Assembly: GCA_946887065.1 (NCBI GenBank)
Contig: CAMPKL010000001.1
Span: forward strand, 1-45,650
DNA length: 45,650 nucleotides
Source: an uncultured Bryobacterales bacterium
GTDB lineage: Bacteria > Acidobacteriota > Terriglobia > Bryobacterales > UBA6623
Direction: 5' to 3'
Numbering within the stretch: position 1 is the first letter of the stretch; each line of letters opens with the position of its first letter. The notes beneath the pieces are model-generated. The model was not told the origin of the DNA. It did no database searches and saw only the letters and a program-made list of their open reading frames with translations. The translations under genes and the position numbers were made by a program. This document shows positions 8,783-15,605 of the stretch, one piece after another.

Positions 8783-9034
8783 TCAGTCTCCCTTTTCGGT
8801 TCGGGCTGGTAGCGGCGGCAATTCGACCCACCACGTATCGGGGACGCCGCTCCAGCGCCACATGGTCCCGTCGTTAGCTAGGGCGTAAAGCTGCGACTCT
8901 TGCTCGCCGGCTCCCGGCATGGTCGCTATCTGGACCACCTTGGGCGGCTTGGGCGGGAAGTTACACTCCGCGCAATAGAAGGCGTTCTTCCCGTAACCCT
9001 TCAATGGCGTATCGCATCGGCTACAGTGGCTCAT
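8783..9034 (-). CDS. zinc-ribbon protein
   Basis: An 83-residue protein with an N-terminal zinc ribbon (CSRCDTPLKGYG, then FYCAECN). The C-terminal half has four Trp residues and beta character (NDGTMWRWSG). Zinc ribbon plus beta domain suggests protein or nucleic-acid binding. Function unknown. Confidence 0.7.
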   Translation of the reverse strand: MSHCSRCDTPLKGYGKNAFYCAECNFPPKPPKVVQIATMPGAGEQESQLYALANDGTMWRWSGVPDTWWVELPPLPARTEKGD

Positions 9035-9321
9035 ACCTCGGTTCCCCCCGGCTGCTCGGTTGGGGGCGGGACGGCAGTCACTCTCACGAATCCCCGGAAC
9101 TCGCCGTTATCCACCCAATGCTGTAGTTCTTCGATGAGCCACTTCACCTGCTCCAGGTCCAAGTGCATATTCCCGTCGCGGAGGCCAAGCCAGACAGCAC
9201 TAGACCCCGGAGGCTCGAAGTCGGCCAGGCTGCTTTGCTGCAACTCGCAAGGCGCGTTGTAGCGGTCAACAAACTCAACGATCTGGAAACCGCGCCCAGT
9301 CCTCCGCCGCTTCTCACTCAT
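9031..9321 (-). CDS. unknown small protein
   Basis: A 96-residue protein beginning MSEKRRRTGR. It has a beta-like core and a helical EQVKWLIEELQHWVDN segment near residues 60-75. Its start region, together with the AQGGNSHE end of the upstream gene, is nearly identical to the junction at 10337-10344, showing a duplicated gene border. Function unknown. Confidence 0.65.
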   Translation of the reverse strand: MSEKRRRTGRGFQIVEFVDRYNAPCELQQSSLADFEPPGSSAVWLGLRDGNMHLDLEQVKWLIEELQHWVDNGEFRGFVRVTAVPPPTEQPGGTEV

Positions 9322-9724
9322 GGCTGTTACCGCCTTGGGCGCACTCCGGGCATCTCCCCGTGAGCGTATCCCCGTCATCATGTCTCCAGGTCACTGTGCG
9401 CGTTCCGTGGCAGTTGGGGCAGGGGGCGGGCGTAGCGGCAGCGACGGTAGCGGCGAGTATGCCAGCGGTCTCGTCGTCCCATCGCTGCATCGCTCGCTTT
9501 ACGGCGTCCCAGTCAATGCCCGTCGGCTTATCGGTTGTCGGATTCAGCTTCCGCTCAGTCTCAAAAGCATCCGTGAGTCGCCGCGTAAGTTCCGAGACCC
9601 AGCCGCAGCGGCAATGGCAATTCTCGCTCTCGCAACCGTTGACGCTGTCGCCGTGACAAGATCCGTAGGCATCAAGCCGGTCGGCAAGCTCTTCGATGAT
9701 GTCTTCCAAGGTTTCAATCGGCAT
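9314..9724 (-). CDS. double zinc-motif protein
   Basis: A 136-residue protein. A Cys-rich stretch at about residues 22-42 (CHGDS, CESENCHCRCGW) and a second ribbon near the end (CPNCHGTRTVTW, then CPECAQGG) flank a helical middle. It ends in AQGGNSHE, the same tail as the otherwise unrelated protein at 10337-10660. It could be a nucleic-acid-binding protein, but no known family is clear. Confidence 0.65.
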   Translation of the reverse strand: MPIETLEDIIEELADRLDAYGSCHGDSVNGCESENCHCRCGWVSELTRRLTDAFETERKLNPTTDKPTGIDWDAVKRAMQRWDDETAGILAATVAAATPAPCPNCHGTRTVTWRHDDGDTLTGRCPECAQGGNSHE

Positions 9725-10040
9725 TCGGCTCCCCCTGCTCCCCCTCGGCTGTCGGTTGTACTGTCGCGGTCGGCGGCTCAGCGTCGAGGATGGCGCGTAG
9801 CTCTTCCTTAGCGTCATACCAACCATTGTCGAAGCTGTCGTCTTCTTCGGGGGTATGAAGCCACTCCCGCACCTGCGCCAGCTTGGCTTCTGCGGCTTCG
9901 AGCCTATCCAGTAGCGCAGGGAGTTGCCGTCGAATTAGGCCGACAGCGGGCCAAAACTTGTCGTTGTCCTCTTGGGCGGTTTCCCCTTGGCGGGCATTGA
10001 AGATTCGGCTTGCTTCCCGCAAGGCTTTGATGTCAGTCAT
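9714..10040 (-). CDS. Ead/Ea22-like protein, short paralogue
   Basis: A 108-residue protein starting MTDIKALREA, with LPALLDRLEAAEAKLA in the middle and ELRAILDAEP plus a TATVQP tail at the end. The start, the helix motif and the tail are all shared with 10705-11226. It is best read as a shortened copy of that Ead/Ea22-like gene; the ribosome site and first codons are nearly identical. Role unknown; Ead-type genes are typical early accessory genes. Confidence 0.75.
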   Translation of the reverse strand: MTDIKALREASRIFNARQGETAQEDNDKFWPAVGLIRRQLPALLDRLEAAEAKLAQVREWLHTPEEDDSFDNGWYDAKEELRAILDAEPPTATVQPTAEGEQGEPNAD

Positions 10041-10344
10041 GGTCGGGGTCCTCCCTGAAGGGGTTGCCGAGAATCCAATCCTGTAGGTGCCTATGGGTTA
10101 TCGCTGCCCACTGAGCTTTGATTTCGCTTTGGGTGTCTTCATCGATCCGATCCCACTCGTGCTTTAACCCTTGGCGGTCGCGTAAATCCGCAAGAATGTC
10201 GCAATACGCCTCGACGTGGGAGAACTCGCCATTGTCATCCTTGGCGATGCTGGCGTACTCGTTGCGGTATCCAAGATAGCCATTGGCTGTCCGAAACAGG
10301 CCGGGAGGGCACTCATCAAGGCGTACGAACTTGCGCTCACTCAT
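10033..10344 (-). CDS. unknown accessory protein
   Basis: A 103-residue protein from ATG 10344 (MSERKFVRLDEC). It is charged, with an acid-rich middle and a WAAITHRHLQDW helix near the end. The start overlaps the upstream stop in a junction copied at 9314-9321. No family recognised. Confidence 0.65.
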   Translation of the reverse strand: MSERKFVRLDECPPGLFRTANGYLGYRNEYASIAKDDNGEFSHVEAYCDILADLRDRQGLKHEWDRIDEDTQSEIKAQWAAITHRHLQDWILGNPFREDPDHD

Positions 10345-10660
10345 GGCTATTACCGCCTTGGGCTGGGGTAAGGGGTGTGCGGGCTTGCTTATAGGCCAAG
10401 GCTCGCCCGAAGTGCTGACATTCGGATTCGCCACGGCAGGAGCAATTGCCTTCGAGCCAGACCCTAAGACTTTTCGCTAACTGCGGATGGGTTTCCTTGC
10501 AGGCTTCTGCATAGGCGCGGATAGCGGGCTCCGCGAACTCGTCATGGTCTAGGTCCAGAACGAAGTAAGTGCAATCGTCGTGCTTCTCGCCTGGGGCATC
10601 GCGCCCGTCAGTTCGTCGCACCTGGAATTTGTTGTACAGCGGTCGTTTGTCTATGTGCAT
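10337..10660 (-). CDS. conserved phage protein of the MHIDKRPLYNKF type
   Basis: A 107-residue protein. The opening KRPLYNKFQVRRTDGRD, a TYFVLDLDHDEFA segment and an AYAEAC helix match a hypothetical protein I recall from many temperate phages of soil and marine bacteria, where it is also a small early gene. Four Cys occur near residues 72-84. GGGAGGGACG before ATG 10660 decides the start. Molecular function unknown. Confidence 0.78.
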   Translation of the reverse strand: MHIDKRPLYNKFQVRRTDGRDAPGEKHDDCTYFVLDLDHDEFAEPAIRAYAEACKETHPQLAKSLRVWLEGNCSCRGESECQHFGRALAYKQARTPLTPAQGGNSHE

Positions 10661-10704
10661 CGTCCCTCCCAATCCCCTCTACAGCCCTGCTATGTCCGGG
10701 GCTC

Positions 10705-11226
10705 TCACCAACCAGTTTCACGAGCTTGTCTATATGGCCCAAGTCTCTCTCGGCTGTCGCCCAGTTTCGCTGTCGCCTGCGGTTGCACTGTCGCGGGCGG
10801 TTCGGGCTCAGCGTCGAGGATGGCGAGAAGCTGGCCGTTATGCCGGCATTCATCGCAATTACAACCACTTTCGCTGCTGTATTCCTTTACGTGGGCCCGC
10901 GCCGCCGCCAGCTTGGCTTCTGCGGCTTCGGCGCGGGCAAGAACACGGAGGCAATTTTCGTGCCAGTAGGTGTACGCTTTTCTGTCTCCGTCCTTCTCTT
11001 CCCGCAACCTCTCCAACTCGTCCAGTAGCGCGGGCAGGGCGTTGCGAATAGCGGCGATAAACTCTTTGTCATCCTCAAACCCCGGAAACCCGTCGCTCTC
11101 CCCCAAGAAAACCCCGTGAGCTACTCGAATAACTCCGCTATTTGACCTTAGATCATAGTCCTCCCACTCCCACGGCCCCGGAGTCGCCTTACTCTCCAAC
11201 TTCCGCAAGGCTATGATGTCAATCAT
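10705..11226 (-). CDS. Ead/Ea22-like protein
   Basis: A 173-residue protein. The ATPGPWEWE motif near residues 14-22, the LPALLDELERLREEK helix and a Cys-rich patch (GCNCDECRH, about residues 124-132) are typical of Ead/Ea22-like phage proteins. It has a complete domain set, whereas 9714-10040 looks like a truncated copy. The C-terminal ILDAEP and TVQPQA stretch is shared with other genes here and may be a mobile tail module. Function unknown. Confidence 0.8.
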   Translation of the reverse strand: MIDIIALRKLESKATPGPWEWEDYDLRSNSGVIRVAHGVFLGESDGFPGFEDDKEFIAAIRNALPALLDELERLREEKDGDRKAYTYWHENCLRVLARAEAAEAKLAAARAHVKEYSSESGCNCDECRHNGQLLAILDAEPEPPATVQPQATAKLGDSRERLGPYRQARETGW

Positions 11227-11441
11227 GGTCGGGGTCCTCCTTCACGGGGTCTGGGTGAAACGTCTTCGATCGGGAAGCCGATACCCTCGGTCCTGTCCCA
11301 ATATTGCCGCTTCATCCAAGTGTCCTCGGTGCAGACGATGACGCACTTGGTCTTCTCTTCGACAACGATGCGCTCCTTGATCTCACCGCCAAAGCATTTC
11401 ACGTAGACCGGGTCGCCAGGGCTGAATCGCTTGTCTCTCAT
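11223..11441 (-). CDS. small beta-rich protein
   Basis: A 72-residue protein with a probable SH3- or KOW-like start (FSPGDPVYVKCFGGE) and alternating hydrophobics after it. Similar GDPVYVK openings are common in small phage proteins of unknown function. Its stop overlaps the next start by four bases. Confidence 0.65.
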   Translation of the reverse strand: MRDKRFSPGDPVYVKCFGGEIKERIVVEEKTKCVIVCTEDTWMKRQYWDRTEGIGFPIEDVSPRPREGGPRP

Positions 11442-11788
11442 TCGCTTGGCTCCTTCTCCTGCACGGGAGCGTTGTACTCGGCTAGGGCGGCGATAAAAGA
11501 CTCCTGCGAAACCGGGTTAAACGATCTAGCAGGGTATGATTCCGCTGCTCCCTTGACCCACCCCAACAACCGCTCCACCCGTTTCCGCTCGTCCCGGCAC
11601 AGCTTCAGGGCTTCTTCGGCTTGCGTGATGGCTGGGTCGCGCTTCGTGCCTTTGCACTCGGGGCAGGGCATAAGCGATTCAACGTAGGATTTGTGGCCAT
11701 TGCCGAAGCACGTCGGGCACTCGCCCCCGGCCCTCAATCGCTTCAGTTCCTTCTCCAGGTGGGCTTCGATTGCTTCGAGTGGGGTCAT
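11438..11788 (-). CDS. zinc-motif protein with DnaJ-like pairs
   Basis: A 116-residue protein with CPTCFGNG and CPECKGTK (about residues 24-48), two CxxCxG half-sites likely to bind one zinc ion. An N-terminal amphipathic helix and a long charged helix surround them. It is the second protein of this kind in the operon (see 8244-8513). It could be a chaperone-like adaptor or nucleic-acid binder; no enzyme motif is seen. Confidence 0.7.
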   Translation of the reverse strand: MTPLEAIEAHLEKELKRLRAGGECPTCFGNGHKSYVESLMPCPECKGTKRDPAITQAEEALKLCRDERKRVERLLGWVKGAAESYPARSFNPVSQESFIAALAEYNAPVQEKEPSE

Positions 11789-12183
11789 GCTGGAACCTTC
11801 CTGGCTTCTCTTACGCTTTGCGAGTCAACGTGCGCGAGACGTTCCGAGGACAGCGAAGCCCATCCGTCCGGCGACAGCGCGTGGCGCCGGTTTACGTGAA
11901 GGAATCGGAAGATCACAACAATGTGCGAGGCATTGCCTAAGACCGAGGCGTAGTACGTGGAGTAGCGATCGGGGTACTCGCTGGCGGTCCGGTAGGAATC
12001 AGCCTTCGCGTCGTAGCCGGCAGAGCGCTCTTTCAGCCAAGCTTCCAGCTTTTCTTGTAGCTCGCTGTGGAAGTACCCCCGCTTCGCGTCGTAATTCTCG
12101 GAGACGAACTCCCGCACGGCCTCGGCTTCTTGCCGCTCGAATGATTCCTCGACACTTCCAAATCCTAAAGCAAATCCGCTCAC
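11785..12183 (-). CDS. unknown protein, GTG start
   Basis: A 132-residue protein. GGAGGGTGAT directly upstream makes GTG 12183 the likely start rather than the weak TTG six codons earlier. Residues 20-60 are Glu/Lys-rich and helical; the C-terminal third is mixed. I do not recognise it. Confidence 0.6.
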   Translation of the reverse strand: MSGFALGFGSVEESFERQEAEAVREFVSENYDAKRGYFHSELQEKLEAWLKERSAGYDAKADSYRTASEYPDRYSTYYASVLGNASHIVVIFRFLHVNRRHALSPDGWASLSSERLAHVDSQSVREARKVPA

Positions 12184-12243
12184 ATCACCCTCCAAACCCA
12201 AGCGTCCAGCAGCACACTCGCTCGTAAGGCTTCCTACCTCGTG

Positions 12244-12630
12244 TCATCGGTGCATCCTCAATTCGTATCCCGCGTCATCGGCCGCCAGCTTGGAAGTAGC
12301 GAACGGCCCGCCGCGGCGCCCGCTGCGCAACGCTGCCCAGTACCAGCCTGCCGCGTGGCCGTCGTGCGTCCAAGCGGCGCCCACGGTTTCGCTCCAAAAC
12401 ACTTCAAACTGCTGATCCTCTGGGCCTGCGTCGTATACCCCGGCGTGGGAATTTTCGCTCATCGGTCCCCTGTGCTTCGCCAAGAACTCAACCGCCGCCC
12501 GTTCTGCATAGGCTCTTTGCTTGCTGCTCCGGTCGTGCGGCTTGAGAATGGCCGCTTGCTCCAGGGCTTCCTTCTGCCAGTCGGCCAACTTGCAGCCCGA
12601 AATCCGCTCGCAGAACTCCGCTAGGGTCAT
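12244..12630 (-). CDS. unknown accessory protein
   Basis: A 128-residue protein. Residues 1-60 are helical and rich in Ala, Lys and Arg; the second half has many Trp, Gly and His (VGAAWTHDGHAAGWYWAALR), suggesting a small globular domain. A 60-base gap separates it from the next gene. No family recognised. Confidence 0.6.
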   Translation of the reverse strand: MTLAEFCERISGCKLADWQKEALEQAAILKPHDRSSKQRAYAERAAVEFLAKHRGPMSENSHAGVYDAGPEDQQFEVFWSETVGAAWTHDGHAAGWYWAALRSGRRGGPFATSKLAADDAGYELRMHR

Positions 12631-12648
12631 CGCTTAGGTCTCCCTGGC

Positions 12649-12873
12649 TCAAAGCCGCCGCACCGCATCGTCTATCTGTTTGCTCAGCAGCTTCGCCTCG
12701 TCGGGCGTTAGCACTGCCGTGAAGCTCGTTATCCTATCCGTGTCTGGCGTCTCGACGTAGCCCGTCCTTGGTATCGTGAAGATCACTTCGATACCTGGCC
12801 CCCTCTCATCCGTGAAACTGGTTCGCGCCTCTGTCTCTAGTCGATTGTCCGAGGTGTCGTAGATGACTTTCAT
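12649..12873 (-). CDS. small beta-rich protein
   Basis: A 74-residue protein from ATG 12873 (MKVIYDTSDN) with beta-strand character through residue 50 and a terminal helix (TPDEAKLLSKQIDDAVRRL). Function unknown. Upstream frame extensions look non-coding. Confidence 0.6.
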   Translation of the reverse strand: MKVIYDTSDNRLETEARTSFTDERGPGIEVIFTIPRTGYVETPDTDRITSFTAVLTPDEAKLLSKQIDDAVRRL

Positions 12874-12896
12874 TTCGTTTTCGGTCTCCCTGGCTC

Positions 12897-13112
12897 TCAA
12901 TACCGCGCCACGATCGGCAGCAACTTCGCGTAGGCTTCGCGGCAAGCCGCAATAACGGCTTCCTCTTCGTCGCGCTCCAGCTTGGGCGCTTTCTTCTTGA
13001 GGAAACTAAGTGGGCGAGACAGCATCTCGGTAGCATCCGCCACGTCCCGTACGTTGTCGTTGAACCGCTCCACGGCCAACTGCCTTTCCTGCTCTTCGCT
13101 TAACGGCATCAT
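12897..13112 (-). CDS. small helical protein
   Basis: A 71-residue, highly charged helical protein starting with two Met codons. Its start overlaps the TGA of the HTH gene upstream, so the two are translationally coupled. Function unknown. Confidence 0.55.
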   Translation of the reverse strand: MMPLSEEQERQLAVERFNDNVRDVADATEMLSRPLSFLKKKAPKLERDEEEAVIAACREAYAKLLPIVARY

Positions 13113-13285
13113 TTCCTACGCCTCCCTGGCCTTCTATCCTGCTTAGCTAATGCCTCCAAGCTGTCGGGGTCTATGTCCCAGACTCCGCTTTTCTTGATGG
13201 CTTTGAGTTGCTTAGTCGCGCACATCCGCCGAATCCAGCGCGGTTTCACCCTAAGCTGCACTGCCGCCTCCGCTGCGCTTATCAA
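13109..13285 (-). CDS. excisionase-like HTH DNA-binding protein, TTG start
   Basis: A 58-residue gene. It reads ISAAEAAVQLRVKPRWIRRM followed by a Gln-Leu-Lys-Ala-Ile-Lys turn and a short beta wing, the classic MerR/excisionase-type helix-turn-helix layout. The basic C-terminus (RRPGRRRK) fits DNA binding. The TTG start overlaps the upstream stop (TTGA) and GAGG lies upstream. Near attP and int it could be the recombination directionality factor, or a local regulator; this is inference from fold and location. Confidence 0.7.
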   Translation of the reverse strand: MISAAEAAVQLRVKPRWIRRMCATKQLKAIKKSGVWDIDPDSLEALAKQDRRPGRRRK

Positions 13286-13494
13286 CGGCGTTCCTCAGCA
13301 TCGACGGGGTGCCCATTGACGGCCAGTACTTCGTGGGCTCTCACCACGAAATCCGGCCAGTCGTAGCGAACCGTGAGCCGTCCTGTATCGGGGCTAACGC
13401 TACGCACGGTACGTGTCGCCGTCGCCCCTCCGTTCCATCTCGTCACCGCCCGAAACGTCACGCGGTCGCCTGGTTTGATGTGTGCAAGCTGCAT
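13282..13494 (-). CDS. small SH3-like protein, first gene of the left accessory unit
   Basis: A 70-residue protein starting MQLAHIKPGDRVTFRAV and continuing with beta strands (TVRSVSPDTGRLTVRYDW), consistent with a small SH3/KOW-like barrel. ATG 13494 lies just after a sigma70-like promoter at 13502-13530, so it is the first gene of that transcript. Its stop overlaps the HTH gene's TTG. Function unknown. Confidence 0.65.
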   Translation of the reverse strand: MQLAHIKPGDRVTFRAVTRWNGGATATRTVRSVSPDTGRLTVRYDWPDFVVRAHEVLAVNGHPVDAEERR

Positions 13495-13501
13495 GCCGTT
13501 A

Positions 13502-13530
13502 ATTGTGCCGCAATCGGGCCAATAAGTCAA
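13502..13530 (-). promoter_or_regulatory. sigma70-like promoter for the left accessory operon
   Basis: On the minus strand TTGACT (13530-13525) is followed after exactly 17 bases by CACAAT (13507-13502). Five of six and four of six consensus bases match. The first gene starts eight bases past the -10 box, so the mRNA would be nearly leaderless or use a slightly shifted start. It gives the genes from 13494 leftward a promoter independent of the main early one. Confidence 0.55.
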
Positions 13531-13637
13531 CGAAAAAATGTATGCCAAATTGTATGGCCGATACGTTTCTATGCGTCTTCTGTGACTTAGACGCTCTAGT
13601 AGAATCAGTAACTTGCGTGGAATCAGTCAGCCGGAGA

Positions 13638-13662
13638 GGTTCGACCCCCACCTCCAGCACCA
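13638..13662. other. attP core candidate matching a tRNA 3' end
   Basis: The 25 bases read GGTTCGACC, CCCAC, CTCCAGC, ACCA: a T-loop, the 3' half of a T-stem, an acceptor strand and discriminator plus CCA. The 5' half of the T-stem does not pair (AGAGG against CCCAC), so this is not a working tRNA but the part a phage carries to rebuild the host gene after integration. It lies 16 bases beyond the integrase stop. AGAATCA (13601-13607) and TGATTCT (13664-13670) form an inverted pair around it. The implied 5' acceptor GCTGGAG and ACCA end would suit a tRNA-Thr-like host gene, which is a weak guess. Confidence 0.7.
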
Positions 13663-13677
13663 TTGATTCTAAAGGAC

Positions 13678-14748
13678 TTACTGGACGATTGTAGGCGAAA
13701 TGTATGGTTCGTCCCAAGTCGTCTGCATGTGCCGCTCGAGCTGCTTCTGCCTGGCTTGGACCCAGGGGGCGTAGTGCTTTTCGGTCGTGCGAATCGACGC
13801 ATGGCCCAGCATCATCGAGACCACTTCGATGGGCACTCCCCTTAAAAGAGCCTCCACGGCGAAGGTATCCCGCAGCCGGTGCGCCTTCAGCGTCGAATCC
13901 GTGATGCCCGCCCGGGTGCAGACCGCCGATACCCGCTCTGACCAGATGTTGCGGATGGAGTGAGCCGTGGCCGCGCCGCTCCAAAAGTAGTGCGTCCGGC
14001 TGGCATGGGGGAAGGAATCGAGCGCAGTCAACGTCCCAGGAGACAGCGGCGCCCAAACCGGCGTCCCGGTCTTGGCCGTGTACAGCAGCAGTTTCCCGTC
14101 TCGGATGCGCGACTTCTCCAGCCGGCAGGCGTCCCCAATCCTCAACCCGGTGGTGCGGATCAGCAAAACCAGAGCTCTCTCCATCGGATCGCAGGCGGCC
14201 AAGATAGCGGCCATTTCGTCCGGCGTGAACGGAAGAGTAGGGGTGACGGTCTGCCGCGGCGGCTTCACCGCCGTCCAGGGGTTCCCTTCCGCCCATCCCG
14301 AGGCGATACAGAACCGCCAGAACTGCCGGCAGCGTTCGATTTCCGCCCTGGCTGTTGAAGGGGCCAGTTTCCACGTCGCCGCGAATCCCCTGGCGTCCGC
14401 TACGGCCCAGGATTGAATCTTCTCCAGCCCGTTCTCCGCCGCGTAGTCCTGCATCCGGGTCAACAGCCGCTCCCACTTCGCCAAGACGTTGCGGGTGAGC
14501 TTGCGCCTCCCGGCGTCCGTCAGGAAATCTTCGGCGGCCACGGACAGCATTCTCCCTGCGACAGCCGATCGGTCCAGCTTGGCCTTTCGTCTCTCCGCAT
14601 CGGCCCAGAGTCTTGTCTTCAGCGATTGGGGTTTGACCGTGCGGCCGTCCGCCGTGGTGCCTTCGATCCAGATAGGGCAGGAGCAGCGCCGGTTGGTTCG
14701 GCTGGTATGTTTGCAGCCGGGGCCGTGGCGCCTCCACAAGGTGAGCAT
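13678..14748 (-). CDS. int: tyrosine integrase
   Basis: A 356-residue site-specific recombinase. Catalytic residues are visible in order: R203 (TTGLRIGD), K226 (TAKTGTP), H290 and R293 (HRLRD), H316 (LGHAS) and the nucleophile Y326 (EKHYAPW). An N-terminal Cys/His cluster (C12, H14, C22, C24, then PIW) resembles the start of integrases I associate with Acidobacteriota. The middle (about residues 60-165) is the SAM-like core-binding domain. The gene ends 16 bases before the attP candidate. It follows the small HTH gene at 14752-14958 by three bases, a pairing I also recall from acidobacterial elements. Confidence 0.93.
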   Translation of the reverse strand: MLTLWRRHGPGCKHTSRTNRRCSCPIWIEGTTADGRTVKPQSLKTRLWADAERRKAKLDRSAVAGRMLSVAAEDFLTDAGRRKLTRNVLAKWERLLTRMQDYAAENGLEKIQSWAVADARGFAATWKLAPSTARAEIERCRQFWRFCIASGWAEGNPWTAVKPPRQTVTPTLPFTPDEMAAILAACDPMERALVLLIRTTGLRIGDACRLEKSRIRDGKLLLYTAKTGTPVWAPLSPGTLTALDSFPHASRTHYFWSGAATAHSIRNIWSERVSAVCTRAGITDSTLKAHRLRDTFAVEALLRGVPIEVVSMMLGHASIRTTEKHYAPWVQARQKQLERHMQTTWDEPYISPTIVQ

Positions 14749-14751
14749 GAG

Positions 14752-14958
14752 TCATTCTAGCCCTTCGAGCTTCCGATGCACCCGCTGAGCGACCGAGGCC
14801 GGAATCCGCAGGGACTCGCGCACCTCCCCCTTGATACGTATGACTCCGCGCTCGTCGCGGAACCACTTACGTACGCTTTGCCTCGATACCTTCCACAACT
14901 CCGCTAGTTCGGGTACGTCGTAGTGGCGCTCTTCGGCTATGTTGGCCGGGGAACTCAT
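14752..14958 (-). CDS. HTH_17-like DNA-binding partner of the integrase
   Basis: A 68-residue protein. YDVPELAELWKVSRQSVRKW is a MerR/excisionase-like helix-turn-helix, followed by a beta wing and an RIPASVAQRVHRKL helix. I recall this end from small HTH proteins next to integrases in Acidobacteriota. It directly precedes int in the transcript, so a role in excision or int control is likely. Its ATG overlaps the TGA of an 11-codon frame spelled by the 27-bp repeat that ends at 14963 (see the HNH-AP2 entry). Confidence 0.8.
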   Translation of the reverse strand: MSSPANIAEERHYDVPELAELWKVSRQSVRKWFRDERGVIRIKGEVRESLRIPASVAQRVHRKLEGLE

Positions 14959-14962
14959 GCGA

Positions 14963-14989
14963 TGGCCTCTACTAGGGGGTCCAGGTTCA
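14963..14989. repeat. 27-bp direct repeat, left copy
   Basis: This 27-base stretch (starting TGGCCTCTACTAGG, ending CCAGGTTCA) is repeated without mismatch at 15526-15552, in the same orientation. The two copies bracket the HNH-AP2 gene. This copy provides that gene's TGA stop and leads into the HTH gene. Flanking bases differ immediately outside on both sides, so the repeat is exactly 27 bases. Confidence 0.9.
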
Positions 14990-15553
14990 CGCCGCGTCAC
15001 CCTCGCCGGGGAAGTTAGGCCTGGCGAATTCGCCGAAGTGCTCAAGGGCGGCGGTGTCATAGGCGAGCGCGGCGGACTCCTCGGTCGCATGGTCGCCAAG
15101 GTGCAAGTTGAGGTTGCCCATCTTGAGCTTGGCCCTCCATTTGTTGCGGCGCTTCGTGACGCCTCTATACCGGGATGGGCCGCTAGCCAATCGGCTTTTT
15201 CTGCGGCTCTCCGCAGCCGAACACGACCTGAGGTTTGACCGCATGTTGTTTAGTCCATCGCCGTCGGCGTGGTCAACCAAGCGGGATTCGTCCACCCCAA
15301 GGATGAACCGATGCAAGTAGCCGAGGTGGTAGTTCTTGGCGTACCAGCGATCCTCGACCTCGCAGGCGCACCAAAGGTACGCGCCGACGGTGTCAGTGAA
15401 CTCTGCGTCAATGATCGCTGTCTTGCCCTGCGTCAACTCAACAAAGGCAACCTCTCCTACAACTCGAACGTACTTCGCGGAATCGCGTGCGACCCGTCCA
15501 GCTTGGCGCTCTTTCATCCTTGTTTTGGCCTCTACTAGGGGGTCCAGGTTCAT
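14987..15553 (-). CDS. HNH-AP2 homing-type endonuclease
   Basis: A 188-residue protein. An HNH-type nuclease core lies at about residues 78-110 (H81, D94-H95, then GDGLNNMRSNLR), and an AP2-like DNA-binding domain at 126-182 (SRYRGVTKRRNKWRAKL, then YDTAALEHFGEFARPNFP). HNH-AP2 proteins are selfish homing-type nucleases common in phages. The start codon and first ten codons come from one copy of a 27-bp direct repeat (15526-15552), and the stop codon from the other copy (14963-14989). Removing one repeat plus the insert would leave an 11-codon frame, MNLDPLVEAIA, ending in the ATGA of the HTH gene. The gene therefore looks like a precise insertion upstream of the HTH/int pair. Confidence 0.85.
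   Translation of the reverse strand: MNLDPLVEAKTRMKERQAGRVARDSAKYVRVVGEVAFVELTQGKTAIIDAEFTDTVGAYLWCACEVEDRWYAKNYHLGYLHRFILGVDESRLVDHADGDGLNNMRSNLRSCSAAESRRKSRLASGPSRYRGVTKRRNKWRAKLKMGNLNLHLGDHATEESAALAYDTAALEHFGEFARPNFPGEGDAA
15526..15552. repeat. 27-bp direct repeat, right copy
   Basis: Perfect copy of 14963-14989 in the same orientation. On the minus strand it supplies the ATG context and the N-terminal codons of the HNH-AP2 gene. A target duplication or homing footprint is the simplest reading. Confidence 0.9.
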
Positions 15554-15605
15554 GGGTTACTCTGGACGTTGCTGTCCACATCGGCGACGTGTCAGTAAAT
15601 CCAGT

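Noticed and set aside
13575..13662. A complete tRNA gene near the integrase
   Set aside because: Only the T-loop, 3' T-stem strand, acceptor strand and CCA are present; the 5' T-stem does not pair and no D- or anticodon arm is found. It is called as attP instead.
13499..14866. A 455-codon minus-strand frame covering the integrase
   Set aside because: It is Gly/Arg/Pro-rich with no domain and overlaps the true integrase frame, which has all catalytic residues. It is a shadow caused by high GC.
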